Assembly (NCBI GenBank): GCA_016235555.1
Contig: JACRKC010000015.1
Span: forward strand, 1 to 54,819
Length of the DNA: 54,819 bases
Source of the DNA: Verrucomicrobiota bacterium
GTDB taxonomy: Bacteria; Verrucomicrobiota; Verrucomicrobiia; Opitutales; Opitutaceae
Reading direction: 5' to 3'
The notes under the pieces: generated by a model
What the model was told of the DNA's origin: nothing
The model's database searches: none
What the model saw: only the letters and a program-made list of their open reading frames with translations
In this document: piece after piece, positions 8,796 to 15,358 of the stretch
How the letters are laid out: the number at the start of each line of letters is the position of its first letter
How positions within the stretch are numbered: the stretch's first letter is position 1
Made by a program: the position numbers and the translations under genes

Positions 8796-8816
8796 CCAAA
8801 TCCGCCCAAATAATAA

Positions 8817-9749
8817 ATGTCCGCTCCAAAATTGAATCTCATCGGCGAGTTGATGAACAACTCCTACGCGCGGGCGCGGACGGCCTTCACCACGCGGAGC
8901 GCCGCCGACTATGCGAAACTCGCGAAACTCCAAGCCGACCTCGGCGTGCAGTTTCTTACGCTCAACCTCGACGGCACCCAGCGCATCCAGGTAAAGATGG
9001 CCGAGATGGTCGCGTTTCTCCCGGATGTGGTCGCCGCCATCCAGGAGGCGACGAACACGCCGATCAGCTTCGACAACCCCTCGGTCGAATACCACCGCGT
9101 CGCGCTCGCGCACTACGACCGGAAGAAAAGCGGGCCGCCCATCCTCAACTCCGTCGCCGCCTCGCGCACGCACCTCGACGAGATGATCGAACTCGTGCGG
9201 CACTACGATACGCACGTGATCGTGATGGCCTCCGAGCACTTCGTGGCCGGCGGTTCCTCCCCGTGCTTGCGCGCCACGGATGCCCATGCGGTCACAAAGC
9301 GCTTCGTCGAACTCCTCGTCACCAAGGCCGGCCGCCGCCCTGACCAGATTATTGTCGACACCGGTCTCGCACCCGTGGGCGCCGACACCTACGGCCTGAT
9401 CAACGTCGGCCTCGATGCCATGCGCCTCATCCGCGCCGATCCCGATCTGCGCGGCGTGCACCTGATGGTGGGGCTTTCCAACTTTGCCTGGGGCACGCCG
9501 AAGGGCGCGCGCGAGCAACTTGAGTGCGCCTACCTCACCCTCGGCATGGAAGCCGGACTCGATTTTGCCCTGGCGAATCCGGAGAAAAATCCCGCGCCGC
9601 TCCCGGCCGACCATCCGATGGTCGCCAAGCTCCGCGACGCGCTCGCGCAGGGCCGCGCCCAAGACGGCGAAACCCAGGAGACCGCCGGCTACCGGCAGGC
9701 GGAGGCCATCATGGCGATTTGTAGCGAGGCCGCGCCCGCCGACGTGTGA
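8817..9749 (+). CDS. Pterin-binding methyltransferase (methyl-THF:corrinoid methyltransferase-like)
   Basis: 310 residues with the dihydropteroate-synthase/MeTr TIM barrel. It opens with LIGELMNNSYARAR, equivalent to the IGE..N motif of AcsE/MtvA/MetH pterin domains. It also has ISFDNPSVE, ILNSVAA and a Asp/Asn-rich core that holds the pterin. In this operon it is the natural methyltransferase II, moving the methyl group from methyl-corrinoid to tetrahydrofolate, or the reverse. The ATG at 8817 fits the family start. It overlaps the amidohydrolase start as GTGA, so these two are coupled. DHPS for folate synthesis is less likely given the neighbours. Confidence 0.88.
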   Translation: MSAPKLNLIGELMNNSYARARTAFTTRSAADYAKLAKLQADLGVQFLTLNLDGTQRIQVKMAEMVAFLPDVVAAIQEATNTPISFDNPSVEYHRVALAHYDRKKSGPPILNSVAASRTHLDEMIELVRHYDTHVIVMASEHFVAGGSSPCLRATDAHAVTKRFVELLVTKAGRRPDQIIVDTGLAPVGADTYGLINVGLDAMRLIRADPDLRGVHLMVGLSNFAWGTPKGAREQLECAYLTLGMEAGLDFALANPEKNPAPLPADHPMVAKLRDALAQGRAQDGETQETAGYRQAEAIMAICSEAAPADV

Positions 9750-11170
9750 TCGTCATGGCATCGGACCGCGCACAGCACGTAGCAGCCGAGGTGACGAGGC
9801 TGGCGAACCTCCCTGCCAGCCTCCTTACGTCGGCTGCTACACGAGAGCCCGTTTGGCTTCACGTCGGCACGCTCCTCGACGGCACGAGCACCGCGCCGGC
9901 GCGCGACGCACACATCGTCTACGATTCCATCGCGATCCGCTTCGTCGGCCGCGACGGGCGCACACCACCGCGCGAACTGCTTCGCCCCAACCAGGCCGCG
10001 CCCGATTTCGTCGCGCCCGACCACACGCTGCTCCCCGGCCTGATCGAGGCCCACGCGCATCTCTTCCTCGAAGGCGGCGAACTCAACCTCGACCGACGTG
10101 CCGCCTACCTGAAGCAAACACCGGCCGAACTGCTCGCCGCCGCCCGCGCCCGGCTCGAGAAGATCGTCCGCCTCGGCGTCATCGCCGTGCGCGACGCTGG
10201 CGACAAAGACGGCGTCGGCCTCGCGTTGAGCAAACAATACAAGGACCAGCGTTGCTTGAAAGTAGGGCAGGTCTCCGACCTGCCCTTGGGCGAGTCAGAG
10301 ACCCGCCCTGCTTCCGACCGCTCGCCGGCGCCGCTCATGGCCTATCTCGACAGCCCCGGCGCCGCGATCCACCACCGGGGCCGCTACGGAAGTTTCATGG
10401 GCGAGCCGCTCGAAAACTTTCCGACCCCCCACGCCTGCGTCGCCGCCCGCGTCGCGGCCGGTGCCGACCGGATCAAGCTCATCCCGACCGGCATCATCAA
10501 CTTCAAGGCCGGCGCCGTCACCACCGAGCCGCAGATGGGCACCGCCGAAGTCGCCGCACTCGTCACCGCCGCGAAATCCTTCGGCCGGCAAACCTTTGCC
10601 CACGCCTCCGGCGACCGGGGCATCGAGCACGTGGTCGAGGGTGGGGCGGATTCCGTCGAGCATGGCTTCTTCATCCGCGACGACCAACTCGCCCGCCTGC
10701 GCGACCGGCAGATCGCCTGGGTGCCGACCTTTGCGCCCGTGCAGGAGCAGGTCGATCACGCCGCGCTCATGGGCTGGGACGCCGCCATCGTCGCCCATCT
10801 CCAGCGCATCCTCGACCAGCACGCCGCCAGCCTTGTGCGTGCGCACGCGCTGGGCGTGCCGATCATCGCTGGCAGCGACGCTGGCTCCGTCGGCGTCGCC
10901 CACGCGATCGGCTTGCTCGACGAACTGGCCTTGATGGAGCGCGCCGGCCTCCCGCCGCTCGCCGTCATCAACGCCGCGACCGGCGTCAGCGCGGGCCGCC
11001 TCGGCTACCGCGAGAAATTCGGCCGCCTCGCACCCGGTTGCCTCAGCCGCTTCATCCTCACCCGCCACTCGCCCCTCGCCACCGTCGCGAACCTCCGCCT
11101 GCCGCGCACGATCGTCTTCGATGGCCAGGTGTTCGAAACCGACGCAACCGCTGATGTCACGGGCCTGTGA
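9746..11170 (+). CDS. Metal-dependent amidohydrolase carrying two palindromic insertions
   Basis: 474 residues from a GTG overlapping the previous stop; an ATG at 9755 is an alternative. The metal-binding HxH of the amidohydrolase superfamily is H103-A-H105, followed by IKLIPTG, FAHASG, VEHGFF and AGSDAG, so the active site looks complete. The fold resembles imidazolonepropionase/prolidase-type hydrolases; the substrate is unknown. Residues ~12-32 (VAAEVTRLANLPASLLTSAA) come from a palindromic element at 9779-9840, with no start codon between it and the conserved domain. A second element at 10261-10313 adds about 20 residues in the middle. Whether the enzyme still works is uncertain. The cyclic C-N hydrolase class would fit a demethylated N-heterocycle or a folate intermediate, but this is speculation. 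Confidence 0.82.
   Translation: MIVMASDRAQHVAAEVTRLANLPASLLTSAATREPVWLHVGTLLDGTSTAPARDAHIVYDSIAIRFVGRDGRTPPRELLRPNQAAPDFVAPDHTLLPGLIEAHAHLFLEGGELNLDRRAAYLKQTPAELLAAARARLEKIVRLGVIAVRDAGDKDGVGLALSKQYKDQRCLKVGQVSDLPLGESETRPASDRSPAPLMAYLDSPGAAIHHRGRYGSFMGEPLENFPTPHACVAARVAAGADRIKLIPTGIINFKAGAVTTEPQMGTAEVAALVTAAKSFGRQTFAHASGDRGIEHVVEGGADSVEHGFFIRDDQLARLRDRQIAWVPTFAPVQEQVDHAALMGWDAAIVAHLQRILDQHAASLVRAHALGVPIIAGSDAGSVGVAHAIGLLDELALMERAGLPPLAVINAATGVSAGRLGYREKFGRLAPGCLSRFILTRHSPLATVANLRLPRTIVFDGQVFETDATADVTGL
9779..9840. repeat. Palindromic element GTAGCAGCCGAGGTGACGAGG inside amidohydrolase 5' end
   Basis: A 62-base inverted repeat. The left arm GTAGCAGCCGAGGTGACGAG pairs with the right arm CTCCTTACGTCGGCTGCTAC. 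It lies in frame in the first codons of the amidohydrolase gene. A related copy occupies the same kind of position at 13883-13952. Confidence 0.88.
10261..10313. repeat. Palindromic element GGGCAGGTCTCCGACCTGCCC inside amidohydrolase
   Basis: About 53 bases made of two hairpin units. The left arm reads AGTAGGGCAGGTCTCCGAC and the right arm is its imperfect complement (GTCAGAGACCCGCCCTGCTT). It is translated in frame as LKVGQVSDLPLGESETRPAS, which breaks the conserved barrel between YKDQR and PAPLMAYLD. Confidence 0.88.
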
Positions 11171-11172
11171 TG

Positions 11173-11250
11173 TAACCGCAGAGAGCGCCAAGATCACAAA
11201 GACCGTAAGCCCACGATTCTTCTTTGCGCTCTCTGCGCTCTTTGCGGTTA
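11173..11250. repeat. Inverted-repeat element (TAACCGCAGAGAGCGC family)
   Basis: A 78-base palindrome filling almost the whole gap between the amidohydrolase and homocysteine methyltransferase genes. The arms TAACCGCAGAGAGCGC and GCGCTCTCTGCGCTCTTTGC pair imperfectly, and the element ends in GCGGTTA. It resembles a widespread dispersed-repeat type. Confidence 0.85.
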
Positions 11251-11260
11251 AACCTTCCCA

Positions 11261-12169
11261 ATGAAACAACTCCTGCACGAAGCCGCCCACTCCCACTGTC
11301 TCGTCTGCGACGGTGCGATGGGCACCCAGCTGATGCTCGCCGGCCTCGAGTCCGGCGCCTGCGGCGAAATGTGGAACCTCACGCATCCGGACCGCGTGGT
11401 CGCGATCCAGCGCCGCTACGCCGAGGCCGGCGCCGATTGCATCATCACCAACACCTTTGGCGCGAGTCGCATCATGCTCCGCCGCCACCAGCACGAGAAC
11501 GAACTCACCGCCATCAACGCCGCCGGTGCCCGCATCACGCGCGAGGCCTTCGGCGGTCGTGAAGGCTACGTGCTCGGCGATGTCGGGCCGCTCGGGGCCT
11601 TGCTCGAGCCCTACGGCGACTTGCCCGAAGCCGAAGCTCGCGCCGCCCTTGAGGAGCAATGCGCCGCGCTCGTCGGCGCCGGGGTCGATGCGATCATCAT
11701 CGAGACGCAGACGGGGCTTGAGGAACTCGGCCTCGCCATCGACGCCGCGAAAGCCGCGGGCGCACCCTGTATCATCGGTTCGCTGGCCTACGACCTCTCG
11801 ATGGACGGCACGTTCTACAAGACGATGATGGGCGTCGCGCCCGAGGATGCCGCCGCTTTCATGGCCGAGCGCGGTGCGCACATCGTCGCGCTAAATTGCG
11901 GCACCGGCATGGACATGATCGGCGCCGCCAAAGTTGCCCGCCTCTACCGCGAGGCCTGTTCCCTGCCGATCATGGTGCAGCCGAACGCCGGTCTGCCCGT
12001 GCTCGAAAACCTCAAAGCCGTCTACAAACAGCTCCCCGCCGACATGGCGACCGGCGTCCCCGACGCGATCGCCGCCGGCGCCAACATCATCGGCTCCTGC
12101 TGCGGCAGCACCCCCGACCACACCCGCGCGATCCGCGGGAAAGTCGATGCGTTCAACCTTCGCGCTTGA
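11261..12169 (+). CDS. Homocysteine S-methyltransferase-family protein (Hcy domain)
   Basis: 302 residues with a zinc-dependent Hcy-binding barrel: DGAMGTQL at the N-terminus, [13 protein letters not shown]213 in LNCGTGMDM and the C280-C281 pair in GSCCGST as zinc ligands. This family (BHMT, MmuM, MetH N-terminal domain) transfers a methyl group to homocysteine or another thiol. With no MetH in the window, this single-domain protein next to a corrinoid shuttle could act like the MetH homocysteine module and drain the methyl group into methionine. An S-methylmethionine or betaine donor is equally possible. Confidence 0.88.
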   Translation: MKQLLHEAAHSHCLVCDGAMGTQLMLAGLESGACGEMWNLTHPDRVVAIQRRYAEAGADCIITNTFGASRIMLRRHQHENELTAINAAGARITREAFGGREGYVLGDVGPLGALLEPYGDLPEAEARAALEEQCAALVGAGVDAIIIETQTGLEELGLAIDAAKAAGAPCIIGSLAYDLSMDGTFYKTMMGVAPEDAAAFMAERGAHIVALNCGTGMDMIGAAKVARLYREACSLPIMVQPNAGLPVLENLKAVYKQLPADMATGVPDAIAAGANIIGSCCGSTPDHTRAIRGKVDAFNLRA

Positions 12170-12240
12170 TCTGTTTCCCCGCTTGCTTCGCTCATTCGCC
12201 TTGTCCCCGCGCTCTCCCGCGCCGCTTGGTCGGCCGTGGC

Positions 12241-12351
12241 TCCGCCAGAGTGATCACCCACGCTTGCGGCGGCCAGGGTACGATCAATGTGCCCTCGTGG
12301 TCGCCGGACAGTCGCAGGATTGCTTTCGTCACCAACACCGGCATGAACTGA
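12241..12351 (+). pseudogene. Remnant of a TolB-like/PD40 beta-propeller gene (3' end only)
   Basis: In the gap before the Gfo/Idh/MocA gene one frame reads [20 protein letters not shown] followed by VTNTGMN and a TGA. This is a textbook PD40/WD40-like propeller blade, as at the C-terminus of secreted TolB-type proteins. There is no upstream sequence continuing the protein in any frame, so only a 3' relic of about 30 codons remains. It marks an old deletion or insertion breakpoint. Confidence 0.65.
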
Positions 12352-12412
12352 CTCAACAGTTGACCGTGGTTGGCGTTCCCTTCGCCCCGATTTCCTCTCA
12401 AATCCACCTGCC

Positions 12413-13864
12413 GTGAAAACCCCATCACTCCGCTCCACCGACGTTTCCCGTCGCGATTTCGTTCGCTCGGCCGTGCTGACCGCCGCCGTTGCTCCGCTCA
12501 TCGTTCCGTCCCGCCTGCTCGGCGCCGGCGCTCCCAGCGGCCGCATCCGCGTCGGCTGCATCGGCGCCGGCCGCATTGCGCAAAGCCACGATATGCCCGG
12601 CGTCGTGAACTCGAAACTCGCCGACGTCGTCGCCGTGTGCGACCTCGACTCGCGCCGTGCCGCGAGCGGCAAGGCCAGCATCGAGGGCATGTTCAAGCGC
12701 AACGAGCTGCCCGTCCCGACCATCGACCTCTACGGCGACTACCGCGAGATGCTCGCGCGAAAGGACATCGATGCCGTCACCATCAGCACGCCGGACCACC
12801 AGCACGCGGAGCCTGCGCTCGCGGCCATCCTCGCGGGCAAGGACGTCTATCTCCAGAAGCCGTTCACGATGACGCACGAGGAGGGCGCCCTCCTCAAAGC
12901 CGCGTGTGGCAAATCGGATCGCATCTTCCAACTCGGCAGCCAGCAGCGCTCATGGGGCCCCAACGAGCAATTCCGCAAGGCCTGCGAGTTCGTGCGCAGC
13001 GGCCGGGTCGGCCGGCTCCGTTCCGTCGAGATCGGCCTGCCTACCGATCCCACCGCGCCCGACAATCCCGAGCAACCCGTGCCGCCGCACCTCAACTACG
13101 AGATGTGGCTCGGCCCGACGCCGCAGGTTTATTACACCGAGCAGCGCGTGCATTCGCAGGGCAAGGATCGCAAGACGGGCGGCCCCGATGTCGGCTCGCG
13201 ACCGGGCTGGCTGCGCAACGACGCCTACTGCCTCGGCATGATCACCGGCTGGGGCGCGCACCATTTCGACGTCGCGCACTGGGGCATGGACCAGGAACTC
13301 GGCGGCCCCTCCAAGCTCGAGGGCAAGGGCGAATTCCCGACGAACAAAATCTGGAACGTCCACGGCGCCTATTACGTGGAGTCGCTCTACCCCGGCGGCG
13401 TGAAGCTGACCGTGTCGGACAAATTTCCCAACGGCATCCGCTTCGTCGGCGACGAGGGCTGGATCTTCGTCTCGCGCGATGCCTCGCAGCAGTCGAAGTC
13501 GAGTGATCCGGCCATGCCGAAGACGCTCAAGTCCCTCGACGCCAGCAAACCGTCGTTGCTCGAGCCCAGCGAGAAACTCGCCGTGCAATTTCCGCACAGC
13601 ACCTCGCATCACAAATACTGGCTCGAGCGCGTGAAGGACCGCCGCCCGTCGCTCGTGCCCGCCACGATCGCCCACGCGGCCAACACCGCCTGCATCGTCA
13701 ACTGGATCGCGATGAAGGCCGCGCGCCCGCTCATGTGGGACGTGAAGGCCGAGCGCTTCGTCGGCGACGCCGCGGCCAACGCCATGCTGTCGCGCCCCGA
13801 GCGCGGCAAGTGGGGCGCCGTGCAGCTCGCGAAGTCGAAGGGCATCAAGGTCGCAAAGGCGTGA
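12413..13864 (+). CDS. Tat-exported Gfo/Idh/MocA-family oxidoreductase
   Basis: 483 residues from a GTG. The twin-arginine signal SRRDFVR plus a hydrophobic stretch ending in LLGAGA indicates folded export with cofactor. The Rossmann motif is VGCIGAGRIAQ. The canonical EKP catalytic motif appears as LQKPFT (Q for E), which is common in the large Tat-type subfamily of Verrucomicrobia and Planctomycetes. These enzymes act on sugars or sugar acids with bound NAD(P). It overlaps the DUF6807 gene by GTGA, so the two are co-translated and probably act on the same periplasmic substrate. The substrate is unknown. Confidence 0.9.
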   Translation: MKTPSLRSTDVSRRDFVRSAVLTAAVAPLIVPSRLLGAGAPSGRIRVGCIGAGRIAQSHDMPGVVNSKLADVVAVCDLDSRRAASGKASIEGMFKRNELPVPTIDLYGDYREMLARKDIDAVTISTPDHQHAEPALAAILAGKDVYLQKPFTMTHEEGALLKAACGKSDRIFQLGSQQRSWGPNEQFRKACEFVRSGRVGRLRSVEIGLPTDPTAPDNPEQPVPPHLNYEMWLGPTPQVYYTEQRVHSQGKDRKTGGPDVGSRPGWLRNDAYCLGMITGWGAHHFDVAHWGMDQELGGPSKLEGKGEFPTNKIWNVHGAYYVESLYPGGVKLTVSDKFPNGIRFVGDEGWIFVSRDASQQSKSSDPAMPKTLKSLDASKPSLLEPSEKLAVQFPHSTSHHKYWLERVKDRRPSLVPATIAHAANTACIVNWIAMKAARPLMWDVKAERFVGDAAANAMLSRPERGKWGAVQLAKSKGIKVAKA

Positions 13865-14892
13865 AACGCGTGCTGCAGCTCCGTAGCAGCCGGGGTGACG
13901 AGGCTGGAGCTTTCGTTTCGTCCATTCTCGGCCTCCTCACGTGGGCGGCCACCGGGCGGGCTGCGGCCGCGCTCGCGCTTCTCGCGTTCCTCCCCGTCGC
14001 CGCCCGCGCGGAGTGGGCGCGCACCGACACCACGCTCGCGTGGCAGACCGCCGACGGCAAAACCGTCTGGCGTTTCAGCTTCGACCCCGCGAAGGGCAAG
14101 CCGTTCTTCGATCCCGTCACCGTCGGCGGCGGGCCGAGCCTCACCGATTTCAAGCCCGCCGACCATCCGTGGCACTACGGCCTCTGGTTCTCGTGGAAAT
14201 ACATCAACACGGTGAACTACTGGGAGGAGGACCGCACGAGTGGCCGCGCCGCCGGCAAGACCAGTTGGACCGCGCCCGAAATCGCCACGCGCTCCGACGG
14301 CGGCGCGACGATCAAGCTCAACGTGTCCTACACCACGCCCGACGGCCGCACTGATGTCACCGAGGTGCGCGAGCTGCGCATCTCCGCCCCCGGCGCCGAC
14401 GGCAGCTACACGATCGACTGGCACGCGCGCTTCACCGCCGGCCCGGAAAAAATCCTGCTCGATCGCACGCCGATGCCGGGCGAGCCGAAGGGCGCCGTCA
14501 ACGGCGGCTACGCCGGCCTCAGCATCCGCCTGGCCGGCGCGCCACTCGGCATCGAGTTTCTCGCCGCCTCCGGCGCCGCGCCCGCATTTCGCAGCGACCG
14601 CTGGCGGCCCGACACCGCGGCCGTCGCGAGCAATTTCACGCAGGACGCCACGGGCGTCGGTGGCGTCGCCCTCCTCAGCGATCCGGCCAACGCCGGCGAA
14701 AACGCCCCGTGGTATCTGATTCACTCGCGGCAGATGCGCTTCATGTGCGCCGCGATCCTCGCGCCCAAGCCGCGCGAGGTCGCCGCCGGCGGCACGTTCG
14801 CGCTGCGCTACCGCGTGGCGGTCCAACGCGCGCCGTGGACGCCCGCGTCGCTCGCCGCCGCGCACGGCGCGTGGCTGCGCGCGGCGAAGTAA
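13861..14892 (+). CDS. DUF6807 (PmoA-family) secreted protein
   Basis: 343 residues from the GTG that overlaps the preceding TGA. The mature domain begins near EWARTDTTLAW and has the conserved HPWHYGLWFSW His/Trp motif of DUF6807, a family annotated misleadingly as methane oxygenase PmoA and found in carbohydrate loci. The N-terminal ~30 residues (LRSSRGDEAGAFVSSILGLL) are encoded by a palindromic element of the same family as at 9779-9840. The hydrophobic part of the element plus AAAALALLAFLPVAARA gives a usable signal peptide. Its enzymatic role is not known; pairing with Gfo/Idh/MocA oxidoreductases is typical. Confidence 0.8.
   Translation: MKRVLQLRSSRGDEAGAFVSSILGLLTWAATGRAAAALALLAFLPVAARAEWARTDTTLAWQTADGKTVWRFSFDPAKGKPFFDPVTVGGGPSLTDFKPADHPWHYGLWFSWKYINTVNYWEEDRTSGRAAGKTSWTAPEIATRSDGGATIKLNVSYTTPDGRTDVTEVRELRISAPGADGSYTIDWHARFTAGPEKILLDRTPMPGEPKGAVNGGYAGLSIRLAGAPLGIEFLAASGAAPAFRSDRWRPDTAAVASNFTQDATGVGGVALLSDPANAGENAPWYLIHSRQMRFMCAAILAPKPREVAAGGTFALRYRVAVQRAPWTPASLAAAHGAWLRAAK
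13883..13952. repeat. Palindromic element GTAGCAGCCGGGGTGACGAGG inside DUF6807 5' end
   Basis: About 70 bases. The left arm CGTAGCAGCCGGGGTGACGA matches the element at 9779 base for base except one. The right arm GCCTCCTCACGTGGGCGGCC has diverged. It is in frame and forms part of the signal-peptide region of the DUF6807 protein. Confidence 0.8.
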
Positions 14893-14916
14893 GTTGTGCC
14901 CGTCTCGGGTTTCCCT

Positions 14917-14965
14917 CTGAGGCGGGACGCCTCAGCCACGTGGACGAGGCGTCCGGCCTCGTGGG
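14917..14965. repeat. Twin-hairpin element, CTGAGGCGGGACGCCTCAG family
   Basis: Two adjacent hairpins, GAGGCGggaCGCCTC and GAGGCgtccgGCCTC, with the outer arms CTGAGGCGGGACG and the following GTCCGGCCTCGTGG partly pairing. A single-hairpin relative occurs at 54654-54680 (GTGGCTGAGGCGTCCCGCC). Confidence 0.75.
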
Positions 14966-15158
14966 CTGCGGTATAGTGAGATGCGCACAATTGCCGAGGC
15001 TCGCATCACCGAGTGACACGCAGTGGTTCGGGGAGCGCCCGCGTCCTGCGGGCTGTTCTCGGCGTCTCGCCGGGGACTTCAGCGATGTCGGCGAGCCGCT
15101 GACACCAGCACCCGGGAAGGATGCGCTCCCCGGGCGCATCTCATTTTCTTGCACCGCA

Positions 15159-15211
15159 GAGGGGCGCTTTTCCAAGCGCCCAGGCTCGGCGGTTGAAAAC
15201 CGCCGCTCCCT
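15159..15211. repeat. Twin-hairpin element, GGCGCTTTTCAAGCGCC/GGCGGTTGAAAACCGCC family
   Basis: Two different hairpins in tandem: GGGCGCTTttccAAGCGCCC and GGCGGTTgaaAACCGCC. The same pair in the same order is found at 44699-44765, so this is a real dispersed family with two unequal stems. Confidence 0.85.
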
Positions 15212-15358
15212 CGCCCTCTCCGGATTGCAAGAAACTGGACGCGTCCGCGCTCCCCGAACCGCCGGACTCGGTGTCGCCCTGGTTTGCGAGACTCAGCAAG
15301 CCTGGCCGACAGGGCGCCGCTTGACGGCGTCCGCGTCGCCTCGGAGAGTAGGCGCCCC

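Larger units (their letters stand above)
14893..15358. other. 466-bp gene-free region filled with nested inverted repeats
   Basis: No convincing gene. It holds a GAGGCGGGACGCCTC/GAGGCGTCCGGCCTC double hairpin (14917-14965). A large composite at about 14990-15300 follows, whose outer arms GTGGTTCGGGGAGCGC (from 15023) and GCGCTCCCCGAACCGCC (from 15250) face each other over 200 bases. An inner twin-hairpin element lies at 15159-15211. The ABC transporter promoter should lie in the last part. A structured RNA is possible but not shown. Confidence 0.7.

Noticed and set aside
12413-14892. Methane oxygenase (PmoA) function for the DUF6807 protein
   Set aside because: The name is a database legacy; the protein has no membrane helices or copper-site pattern of particulate methane monooxygenase and is found in sugar loci.
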